Assembly: GCA_902482615.1 (NCBI GenBank)
Contig: CABTAA010000111.1
Span: 1-5,899 of the forward strand
Length of the DNA stretch: 5,899 nucleotides
Direction of reading: 5' to 3'
Source of the DNA: an uncultured Collinsella sp.
GTDB lineage: Bacteria; Actinomycetota; Coriobacteriia; Coriobacteriales; Coriobacteriaceae
The notes below the pieces were generated by a model. That model was not told the origin of the DNA, did not search any database, and saw only the letters and a list, made by a program, of their open reading frames with translations. This document shows positions 1 through 5,182 of this stretch, piece by piece (position 1 is the first letter of the stretch; every line of letters starts with the position of its first letter). The position numbers and the translations under genes are program-made.

Positions 1-991
1 GGCGACGGCCAACGAGGCCCATGCATCGCTTGCTGCCGAAGGGGGAGCGCTCGATGCCGTGAATGGCGCCGTGGCCGAGCTTTCACGCATGGCTGCCGTC
101 GATCGCAAGCTGGGCGACATTGCCGATGCGCTTTCGGATGCCTGTATCTCGCTTGAGGATTGTGCCAACGAGCTGCGTGCCTATCGCGATGGCGTTGCGT
201 TTGACCCTCGTGAGCTCGCTCGCATGCGCGAGCGGTATTCCGACCTCAAGGGCCTGCTGCGTCAGTGGGGTCCCACCATGGACGATGTCTTTGCCATGCG
301 CGACCGCTCACAAGAGCTGCTGTCTCTAGTCGATGATGGTGATGAGCAGATCAAGAAGGCTCGCGAGGCACTCGGGAGCGCTGAACGCGAGCTCTTTGCT
401 GCCGCCAAGGCACTTAAACGCGCGCGGAACACCGCTGCCCCGCGCTTTTGTCACGAGGTTGGCCGTCAGATGGCGCGCCTGGAGATGGGCGGTGCCGAGC
501 TTGTCTGGGAGTCGCGCGATCTTCCGCGTGCCGAATGGACGCCGGCGGGCCCTTCGAGCTACGAGCTGCTATATCGCAGCGGTGCCGGCTTGACACCTCG
601 TCCATTGCGCCGCATTGCCTCGGGTGGCGAGTTGAGCCGCGTTATGCTGGCGAGCAAGGTCGTCCTTGGCAACGCGGATGGCGTGGATACGCTGGTTTTC
701 GACGAGGTCGATGCCGGTGTCGGCGGCTCTACTGCGCGTGCCCTCGCGAGCGTGCTGGCAGATCTCGCCGCTACGCATCAGGTCATCGTCGTAACGCACC
801 TGGCGCAGGTCGCCGTCATGGCCGACAAGCATTACGTGGTCAGTAAAGAGCCCGGCGACGTTCCCCAAACGCATCTGGACAAGGTGACCGGCGATGTCCG
901 TACTGCCGAGATCGCTCGCATGCTGAGCGGCGATCAATCCGAGGCAAGCCTGGCGCACGCCAGGCAGATGCTGGAAGAAGCGCGTGCTTAG
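1..991 (+). CDS. recN: DNA repair protein RecN, C-terminal part (5' end outside window)
   Basis: RecN is an SMC-like ATPase of the cytoplasm that acts early in double-strand break repair by recombination. The reading frame is open to the left edge (first full codon at base 2), so about 329 residues are visible of a protein that is usually about 550. The first part is charged and helical and looks like the second coiled-coil arm, including a FDPREL segment near base 203 that matches the RecN arm. The C-terminal ATPase lobe follows: ABC signature SGGELSR (from base 620), Walker B TLVFDEVDAG (689-718) with the catalytic Glu, a D-loop-like GVGGSTA just after it, and the switch His in VVTHLAQVA (from base 788). 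The N-terminal Walker A lies outside the window. A GTG at 59 is internal and not the start. The gene ends with TAG and is followed by a strong terminator. Identity is firm. Confidence 0.95.
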   Translation, partial: ATANEAHASLAAEGGALDAVNGAVAELSRMAAVDRKLGDIADALSDACISLEDCANELRAYRDGVAFDPRELARMRERYSDLKGLLRQWGPTMDDVFAMRDRSQELLSLVDDGDEQIKKAREALGSAERELFAAAKALKRARNTAAPRFCHEVGRQMARLEMGGAELVWESRDLPRAEWTPAGPSSYELLYRSGAGLTPRPLRRIASGGELSRVMLASKVVLGNADGVDTLVFDEVDAGVGGSTARALASVLADLAATHQVIVVTHLAQVAVMADKHYVVSKEPGDVPQTHLDKVTGDVRTAEIARMLSGDQSEASLAHARQMLEEARA

Positions 992-1022
992 GCCGAGCCG
1001 TTACATGTATGTTCGACCCGGC

Positions 1023-1184
1023 CGCCACGAAACCGGTCCATCTACTACGTTTAATAGGCCATCGGGAACCACGTCAAGAATTGCAAAAAGAAAACCGCAG
1101 GTAGAACGCCTGCGGTTTTCTCTATTTTCGGTATGTGGTTGGGCCATACGGATAAAACGTAGTAGATGGGCCGGTTTCGTGGCG
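1023..1184. repeat. 162-base nested inverted repeat between recN and the regulator gene
   Basis: The outer arms, 1023-1052 and 1155-1184, are 30 bases each and complementary at 29 positions. The exception, T1037 against G1170, is a wobble pair in plus-strand RNA. A second arm pair in exactly the same register, 1067-1074 with 1133-1140, adds 8 pairs (one wobble). The terminator hairpin sits at the centre. No target-site duplication is visible at the edges and there is no reading frame of note inside. It may be a MITE-like or palindromic intergenic element that carries a terminator. The structure is seen directly; its mobile or repeated nature is inference. Confidence 0.7.
1084..1127. terminator. 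Bidirectional intrinsic terminator for recN and the convergent regulator gene
   Basis: A 13-base-pair stem, 1089-1101 with 1109-1121, encloses a 7-base loop; its core is ACCGCAGG against CCTGCGGT. T-rich sequence follows on the plus strand (TTTTCTCTATTTT, 1116-1128) and an A-run precedes it (1085-1089), which reads as a T-run on the minus strand. It lies between the recN stop at 991 and the minus-strand gene ending at 1213, so it can stop transcripts from both sides. Confidence 0.88.
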
Positions 1185-1212
1185 AATGGCGCCCTTCGGC
1201 TCCTCAAAATGT

Positions 1213-2070
1213 CTATTCCACAACCTTATCCGGTTGGATGAGTTCCTCGTAGTAGCTGATGTGCTCGCGCGCGTTCTCGATTTCGGGCAGCAGGAAGTTG
1301 TAGATGACCTCGATGATCATCGTGGCGCTCATCTTGGAGAACGCGAAGTCGCCCGTTGTCAGCAGTGCCTCGTGATTGACGGTATTAAAGGTGTAGTCGG
1401 CTAGGCGCGCAAGTGGAGACTTGCTGTCGCTGCTGATGACGACTACAGTGGCGCCGCAATCGCGAGCTGCTTTTGCCATGCGGTTCAGTCGACGCGACTT
1501 GCCTGAGTTCGAGATCAGCACGATGACATCACCAGGGCGCAACGTGAGCGCGAAGCCAATCGAGGTCTCGCTGATGGTGCTTGCCATGCAGCGAAGGCCC
1601 AGCTGTGAAAACTTAAATGTCGCATCGAGCGCGACCGCGTTCGTATTGCCCACGGCGGCGAACTCAATAACGCCGGCATTCTTAAGCGCGTGTACAACTG
1701 CGGCCAACGTGTCGTGATCAATGCCGTCGATGGTCGCATTAAGCTCACTCACCTTGGCGGCGAGGATATTTTTTAGGCTCTGCTCCATGTTGTCGAGCGA
1801 GACCTCGTCGGTCAGGCCCTCGTTGCGCTGACTCTCCAAGTCGCGCGCCAACGAAAACTGAAAGCTGCGGAAGCTGCCAAAGCCCAGCTTGCGGCAGAAG
1901 CGCGAAACCGTCGCCTCGGACGTGGCAGCGGCTCGAGAGAGCTGGGCGGCCGTCAGGCGCGGCGCCTCGGACTGGTGCTCCAATATATAGTCGACAATGC
2001 GCTGCTCGGAATCGCTGTACCCTTTGTGCGTGCTAATAAGGGAGAGCGCGCTCTTGCTGCTATCGGTCAT
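1213..2070 (-). CDS. MurR/RpiR-family transcriptional regulator (HTH plus SIS phosphosugar-binding domain)
   Basis: This is a cytoplasmic one-component regulator of 285 residues, the usual length for the family. The N-terminal part is an RpiR-type helix-turn-helix; the recognition region around residues 40-66 reads LTAAQLSRAAATSEATVSR and then FCRKLGFGSF. A SIS domain follows (about 110-260) with the phosphosugar-binding features FAAVGNTNA (138-146) and VLISNSGKSRRL (184-195). I chose the ATG at 2070 because AGGAG (2077-2081 on this strand) lies 6 bases upstream and the protein then begins with a normal family N-terminus. An in-frame ATG at 2136 would add 22 residues unlike the family and lies upstream of the best -10 box. 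The gene is divergent from the PTS permease gene, the typical position for a local regulator sensing that sugar's phosphate. Repressor or activator mode and the effector cannot be read from sequence. Family call firm, target inferred. Confidence 0.92.
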   Translation of the reverse strand: MTDSSKSALSLISTHKGYSDSEQRIVDYILEHQSEAPRLTAAQLSRAAATSEATVSRFCRKLGFGSFRSFQFSLARDLESQRNEGLTDEVSLDNMEQSLKNILAAKVSELNATIDGIDHDTLAAVVHALKNAGVIEFAAVGNTNAVALDATFKFSQLGLRCMASTISETSIGFALTLRPGDVIVLISNSGKSRRLNRMAKAARDCGATVVVISSDSKSPLARLADYTFNTVNHEALLTTGDFAFSKMSATMIIEVIYNFLLPEIENAREHISYYEELIQPDKVVE

Positions 2071-2076
2071 GGATGG

Positions 2077-2081
2077 CTCCT
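2077..2081 (-). promoter_or_regulatory. Shine-Dalgarno of the RpiR-family gene
   Basis: AGGAG on the minus strand, 6 bases before the ATG at 2070. It decides between this start and the longer frame beginning at 2136, which has no comparable ribosome binding site at the right distance. Confidence 0.75.
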
Positions 2082-2117
2082 GGTTGGCATGAAAATCGGA
2101 CTCGATTTTTATGCCAT

Positions 2118-2123
2118 AGTATA
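2118..2123 (-). promoter_or_regulatory. Candidate -10 box of the RpiR-family gene
   Basis: The minus strand reads TATACT here, one base from the sigma-70 consensus. It would place the transcript start near 2111, about 40 bases before the ATG. The -35 position (about 2141-2146, TATCTT on the minus strand) is a poor match, so the promoter is either weak or activator-helped, or the call is wrong. Confidence 0.4.
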
Positions 2124-2171
2124 CGGACATTTTCAATTACAAGATACACCTTGCCGTTTCAAGTGTTGATG

Positions 2172-2197
2172 GTAAACTTTCACTTACCGTTTACGGT
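2172..2197. promoter_or_regulatory. Overlapping palindromes, candidate operator between the divergent genes
   Basis: Several small inverted repeats overlap here: GTAAAC (2172-2177) with GTTTAC (2189-2194); GGTAA (2171-2175) with TTACC (2184-2188); ACCGT (2186-2190) with ACGGT (2193-2197). A further one, TGAAAG (2200-2205) with CTTTCA (2209-2214), lies just downstream. Dyad symmetry between a divergent regulator and its likely target gene suggests an operator for the RpiR-family protein. A possible -35 for the permease gene, TTGATG (2166-2171), lies at its edge, but I cannot identify a convincing -10. Function is inferred. Confidence 0.35.
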
Positions 2198-2279
2198 TAT
2201 GAAAGAACCTTTCACCGGAGAATTGCGCCTTGTCTCTTCTCATGCGGACGGTAGGTTGGTATCTTTCAAGTGTGGAAAA

Positions 2280-2318
2280 ACGCGCATTGAAGCGCGTGTG
2301 GGGAGCGCCTGCGGGCGC
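2280..2318 (+). other. Two GC-rich hairpins in the permease leader
   Basis: Hairpin one pairs ACGCGC (2280-2285) with GCGCGT (2292-2297) across a 6-base loop. Hairpin two pairs GCGCC (2305-2309) with GGCGC (2314-2318) across a 4-base loop. They lie directly before the Shine-Dalgarno and have no T-run, so they are not terminators. They could stabilise the mRNA or influence translation; chance pairing in GC-rich DNA is also possible. Confidence 0.35.
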
Positions 2319-2328
2319 AGAACTTAAA

Positions 2329-2335
2329 AAGGAGG
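2329..2335 (+). promoter_or_regulatory. Shine-Dalgarno of the PTS permease gene
   Basis: A full AAGGAGG, 5 bases before the ATG at 2341. It fixes the start there and rules out the in-frame extension that is open from 2230, which would add 37 residues not seen in IIB domains. Confidence 0.88.
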
Positions 2336-2340
2336 GACAC

Positions 2341-4344
2341 ATGGCTAAGTTTGACATCATCGCCGCGACCGGTTGCCCGACCGGCATTGCGCACACCTTC
2401 ATGGCGAAGGAGGCGCTGGAGAAGGCAGCTGCCGAGCGAGGTCTGACCATTAAGGTCGAGACTCATGGCCAGGTCGGTGTCGAGAACGAGCTCACCAAGA
2501 GCGAGATCGCCGGTGCCAAGGCCGTCGTCGTCGCAGCCGATAAGGATGTCCAGGCTGAGCGTTTCGCCGGTAAGCCCATGGTTTCCGTCGGTGTTTCCAA
2601 GGCCCTGTCCGTCGAGGCCGCCGGAAAGCTGATCGACCGCGCGCTCGCCGCCAAGGGCGACGACACGGTTGCCGCTGCCGCCGATGTCGAGGACGAGGTC
2701 GAGGAGAAGGAGTCCATCGGTCACGTCATCTACAAGCACCTCATGAACGGCGTCAGCCACATGCTGGTCTTCGTCGTTGCCGGTGGTGTTCTGACCGCCA
2801 TTTCGTTCCTGTGGGGCATCACGTCCTTTGATTCGACGGCTGCCGACTACAACAGCTTTGCCGCGATGCTCAAGATTATCGGCGGTATCGCCATGAACCT
2901 CATGGTTCCGGTGCTCTCCGCCTACATCGCCGAGTCTATCGGCAAGCGCCCGGCGCTCGTCCCCGGCTTTGTTGCCGGTATGATTGCCATCCAGGGTCTT
3001 CCCATCAACGCCGATACCGGTATGATCGACGCTGGAGGCTCGGGTGTGGGCTTTGGCTTCCTGGGCGGCATCGTCGGCGGCTTCCTCGCCGGCTATGTCA
3101 TTTTGCTGCTCGAGAAGGTTTTCTCTAAAATTCCCGCGAGCCTTAATGGCCTGAAGGCAATCTTCCTGTATCCGCTGTGCTCTACCGCCATCGTCGGCCT
3201 GGTCATGCTCGGTATTTCCGGCCCCATGGCTGCCATTAACCAGGGCATGATGGATTTCCTGCAGAGCCTCGGTAACTCCGGTCCGGTGATCCTTGGCCTG
3301 GCCATCGGCTGCATGTGCGCATTTGACATGGGCGGCCCGGTCAACAAGGCTGCTTACGCTACTGGCACCTTCCTGCTCGGTACCGCTCTCGAAGCTGGCG
3401 TCGGCACCGAGACCTACAACTTCGGCACCAACTTCATGGCTGCCGTCTCCGCCGCTTGCATCGTTCCGCCGCTGATCACCACCTTCGCCGTCGTTGTCGG
3501 CAAGAAGTACTTCAGCCAGGAGGATCATGACGCCGGTATCGTCAACCTTATCCTTGGTTGCACCCACATCACCGAGGGCGCCATTCCGTTCATGACCAAG
3601 AACATCTGGCCCGTCATGCCTATCATGATGGTCGGTTCTTCCATCGCTTCCATCTTGACCATCTTCTTCAACGTTCACGATCCGGCGCCTCACGGCGGCT
3701 TCCTGGTCCTGCCCGTTGTCGAGAACGGCCCGCAGTGGGTCCTCGCGATCCTCATCGGCGCCGTGGTCGGTGGCATCCTGTTCGTGGCCTTCAAGAAGTA
3801 CGACTTCGAGAAGAACCAGAAGCCCGCTCCTGCAGCCAAGCCGGCTGAGGCCCCTAAGGCCGCTGCTGTCGAGGCCCCCAAGGCCGAGGCTTCCGACTTC
3901 GTGAAGGTCGAGAACGTCTTTGTCGCCGAGGACTTCGCTTCTCGTGACGAGGCTCTGAGCTTTGTCTCCAACCAGGCCGTCAAGGCCGGTATCGCCGACG
4001 ACGCCGACGCCGTGATGAACGCCTTCCTGACCCGCGAGGCCGAGGGCACCACGGGTATGATGGAGGGCTTCGCTATTCCGCATGCCAAGTCCGATGCCAT
4101 TACCGAGGCTGCCGTCATCGTCGTCAAGGACGACTCTGGCGTGACCGGTTGGGACACCATGGACGGCGCTCCCGTCAACGTGGCCATCGCCCTGCTCATC
4201 CCGGGCGCTCAGGCTGGCACCACGCACCTCAAGATCCTGTCCAAGGTCGCCGAGGCGCTCATGGACGAGGACTTCCGTGCCACCGTTAAGGGTTCCACCG
4301 ACGCCGCCGAGATCGCCAAGACGATCAACGCCCGTCTGGTCTAA
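2341..4344 (+). CDS. fruA: PTS fructose-family permease, fused IIB-IIC-IIA
   Basis: This membrane permease takes up and phosphorylates a sugar, most likely fructose to fructose 1-phosphate. It has 667 residues. The IIB domain (about 1-105) carries the phosphocysteine motif ATGCPTGIAHTFMA with Cys12. An acidic linker (about 106-125) leads to the IIC channel (about 126-485) with several hydrophobic spans and the family motifs GGPVNKAAYATG (331-342) and GCTHITEGAIPF (406-417). An Ala/Pro/Lys-rich flexible linker (about 490-518) leads to a C-terminal IIA domain (519-667) with the phosphohistidine motif GFAIPHAKSDA, His581. All relay residues are present, so it should be active. The order B-C-A differs from the A-B-C order of Bacillus FruA. 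No fruK or DeoR-type FruR is adjacent; an RpiR-family gene is divergent instead, so another substrate of the Fru family, such as mannosylglycerate, is possible. Codon use suggests strong expression. Family very sure, exact sugar not. Confidence 0.93.
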   Translation: MAKFDIIAATGCPTGIAHTFMAKEALEKAAAERGLTIKVETHGQVGVENELTKSEIAGAKAVVVAADKDVQAERFAGKPMVSVGVSKALSVEAAGKLIDRALAAKGDDTVAAAADVEDEVEEKESIGHVIYKHLMNGVSHMLVFVVAGGVLTAISFLWGITSFDSTAADYNSFAAMLKIIGGIAMNLMVPVLSAYIAESIGKRPALVPGFVAGMIAIQGLPINADTGMIDAGGSGVGFGFLGGIVGGFLAGYVILLLEKVFSKIPASLNGLKAIFLYPLCSTAIVGLVMLGISGPMAAINQGMMDFLQSLGNSGPVILGLAIGCMCAFDMGGPVNKAAYATGTFLLGTALEAGVGTETYNFGTNFMAAVSAACIVPPLITTFAVVVGKKYFSQEDHDAGIVNLILGCTHITEGAIPFMTKNIWPVMPIMMVGSSIASILTIFFNVHDPAPHGGFLVLPVVENGPQWVLAILIGAVVGGILFVAFKKYDFEKNQKPAPAAKPAEAPKAAAVEAPKAEASDFVKVENVFVAEDFASRDEALSFVSNQAVKAGIADDADAVMNAFLTREAEGTTGMMEGFAIPHAKSDAITEAAVIVVKDDSGVTGWDTMDGAPVNVAIALLIPGAQAGTTHLKILSKVAEALMDEDFRATVKGSTDAAEIAKTINARLV

Positions 4345-4380
4345 TTCCACGGTACGCGAATACCATCGCCCCCTGTATAT

Positions 4381-4416
4381 AAGGCGGAGTCCCTCTCCAG
4401 GGCCTCCGCCTTTTTT
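4381..4416 (+). terminator. Intrinsic terminator after the PTS permease gene
   Basis: A 9-base-pair stem (AAGGCGGAG 4381-4389 with CTCCGCCTT 4404-4412) continues after one mismatch with 4 more pairs (4391-4394 with 4399-4402) around a 4-base loop. It is followed directly by a run of six T (4411-4416). It lies 36 bases after the stop codon and should separate the permease transcript from ptsH. Confidence 0.92.
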
Positions 4417-4427
4417 CTATCCCTCCC

Positions 4428-4500
4428 ATAAGTTGCGGTGAAATAGGGACTGTTTAAATGATTCAACCCCAAATTCAGTCCCTATTTCACCGCAACTTAT
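4428..4500. repeat. Perfect 25-base inverted repeat, MITE- or REP-like
   Basis: Arm 4428-4452 is an exact reverse complement of arm 4476-4500, with a 23-base AT-rich spacer. The arm core is GTTGCGGTGAAATAGGGACT. There is no T-run on either side, so it is not an intrinsic terminator, and it is separate from the terminator ending at 4416. Perfect long arms with a short non-coding spacer are typical of mobile palindromic intergenic repeats. Whether it recurs in the genome cannot be seen here. Confidence 0.7.
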
Positions 4501-4603
4501 AAAAGGGTATAGAGGGGGCTACCTATCGAGTCTTTATCGCGAACAGTTCATCAGCCAGAATTCTTTTCAGCCGACATTACTTTGGACCGACTGGGTTTCC
4601 GCA

Positions 4604-4653
4604 GCTTGCTCGCCCACAGGGGGCCGCGCGCGGGCCCCTGTGGGCGAGCAAGC
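4604..4653. repeat. 50-base near-perfect GC-rich palindrome upstream of ptsH
   Basis: Bases 4604-4622 are the exact reverse complement of 4635-4653 (19 pairs, core TTGCTCGCCCACAGGGG). The centre, 4624-4633, is itself a perfect palindrome (CCGCGCGCGG). The only unpaired position across all 50 bases is G4623 opposite G4634. Beyond it, TTCCG (4597-4601) can pair with CGGAA (4653-4657) across a 3-base bulge. There is no T-run on either strand. It could be a palindromic intergenic repeat, a protein-binding site or a cruciform. Function unknown. Confidence 0.7.
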
Positions 4654-4717
4654 GGAAGACAAACACATCTGTCCAATAATTCGTCTGAAACATAATGAAA
4701 AACCGTTTGATGTGAGT

Positions 4718-4723
4718 TAATAT
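4718..4723 (+). promoter_or_regulatory. Weak candidate -10 box for ptsH
   Basis: TAATAT in an AT-rich stretch that stands out from the GC-rich surroundings, about 69 bases before the ptsH start. The matching -35 position (about 4695-4701) is poor. A promoter is expected here because the upstream gene ends at a strong terminator, but its exact position is uncertain. Confidence 0.35.
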
Positions 4724-4740
4724 AAACAACGTCGTGAATC

Positions 4741-4788
4741 TGACTCCTGCCACATACATGACAGGGGTTAAACACAAAAAAGGAGTCA
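4741..4788 (+). promoter_or_regulatory. ptsH leader: Shine-Dalgarno and complementary upstream arm
   Basis: AGGAG at 4781-4785 lies 6 bases before the ptsH ATG. It is part of AGGAGTCA (4781-4788), the exact reverse complement of TGACTCCT (4741-4748), so an 8-base-pair stem across a 32-base loop would hide the ribosome binding site. A competing small stem, CCTG (4746-4749) with CAGG (4762-4765), would free it. This may be a translational control element. The complementarity is seen; regulation is inference. Confidence 0.45.
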
Positions 4789-4791
4789 ACT

Positions 4792-5055
4792 ATGGTTTCT
4801 GAGAAGGCTACCCTCGTTAATCCTCAGGGTCTGCACATGCGTCCGGCTGGTCTGTTCGCCTCCACCATGGGCAAGTACGCCTGTGACGTGACGGTCGTCA
4901 CCCCCGAGAAGGAGGTCAACGGCAAGTCCCCGATGGCCCTCATGGCTGCTGGTATCCCCTGCGGTACCGAGGTCGAGGTCAAGTGCGACGGCGCCGACGA
5001 GGCCGAGGCTCTGGCTGCTGCCATCGAGCTCATCAAGAGCGGTCTTGGCGAGTAG
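4792..5055 (+). CDS. ptsH: Phosphocarrier protein HPr
   Basis: HPr is the small cytoplasmic PTS carrier that takes phosphate from Enzyme I and passes it to IIA domains, here probably the IIA domain of the permease upstream. It has 87 residues, the normal length. The active-site motif NPQGLHMRPAG places the phosphohistidine at His15 with Arg17 next to it. The regulatory-site region NGKSPMALMAAG has Ser46, the residue phosphorylated by HPr kinase in Firmicutes, but the next residue is Pro where Ile is usual. The second half shows the expected C-terminal helix (EAEALAAAIELIKSGL). The start is fixed by AGGAG 6 bases upstream. It precedes ptsI, the classic pairing. Codon use is strongly biased, as expected for an abundant protein. 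Confidence 0.97.
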   Translation: MVSEKATLVNPQGLHMRPAGLFASTMGKYACDVTVVTPEKEVNGKSPMALMAAGIPCGTEVEVKCDGADEAEALAAAIELIKSGLGE

Positions 5056-5097
5056 AACTCAAACGGGTCGCATGTTGAACAACTAAGTTCATATTTG

Positions 5098-5137
5098 GGG
5101 GCGCAGTGACCTGTTGTAAGGTAGCTGCGCTCTTTTG
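5098..5137 (+). terminator. Terminator-like hairpin between ptsH and ptsI (possible attenuator)
   Basis: GCGCAG (5101-5106) pairs with CTGCGC (5125-5130). The stem continues inward through a wobble pair and one mismatch to ACC (5109-5111) with GGT (5120-5122), around an 8-base loop, and outward with weak pairs. TCTTTTG (5131-5137) follows. The T-run is broken, so partial termination is more likely than complete. That would leave more ptsH than ptsI transcript, fitting the usual need for more HPr than Enzyme I. Confidence 0.5.
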
Positions 5138-5172
5138 TCATGGATATGGCAAAACGCTTTATCACATGACAC

Positions 5173-5181
5173 GGAGAGAGG
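5173..5181 (+). promoter_or_regulatory. Ribosome binding site of ptsI, serving one of two starts
   Basis: GGAGAGAGG offers GGAG (5173-5176) 6 bases before ATG 5183 and GAGG (5178-5181) 7 bases before ATG 5189. Both starts are in the same frame and differ by two residues, so the site does not settle which is used. Confidence 0.6.
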
Positions 5182-5182
5182 A

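Larger units (their letters stand above)
4501..4740. other. Intergenic stretch before ptsH, no gene seen
   Basis: Together with the flanking elements this forms the 447-base gap between the permease gene and ptsH. Apart from the long palindrome at 4604-4653 and an AT-rich, promoter-like stretch at about 4680-4730, I see nothing I can name. Short minus-strand frames across 4551-4789 run through the palindrome, have no convincing ribosome binding site and resemble no family I recognise. I do not call them as genes. Confidence 0.5.

Noticed and set aside
1023..1184. Insertion sequence remnant with target-site duplication
   Set aside because: The bases flanking the outer arms do not repeat each other and no transposase fragment lies inside. 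Only the inverted repeat itself is supported.
2071..2136. 22-residue N-terminal extension of the RpiR-family protein
   Set aside because: It contains the best -10 box and the Shine-Dalgarno of the shorter start, and the family N-terminus begins near residue 1 of the shorter form.
2230..2340. Upstream extension of the permease reading frame
   Set aside because: A perfect AAGGAGG lies 5 bases before ATG 2341, and the IIB domain begins naturally there. The 37 extra residues resemble no IIB N-terminus and cover leader hairpins.
2266..4350. Minus-strand open frame of about 694 codons opposite the whole permease gene
   Set aside because: It mirrors the permease coding frame. The strong C/G third-position bias removes stop codons on the opposite strand, and the translation is a low-complexity Gly/Asp/His/Val-rich chain with no recognisable domain.
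4604..4653. Reading the 50-base palindrome as an intrinsic terminator
   Set aside because: No T-run follows on either strand, and the permease gene already has a complete terminator at 4381-4416.
4551..4789. Two overlapping minus-strand frames of 70-74 codons upstream of ptsH
   Set aside because: They run through the 50-base palindrome and the ptsH promoter and leader, have no convincing ribosome binding site, and look like no known protein.
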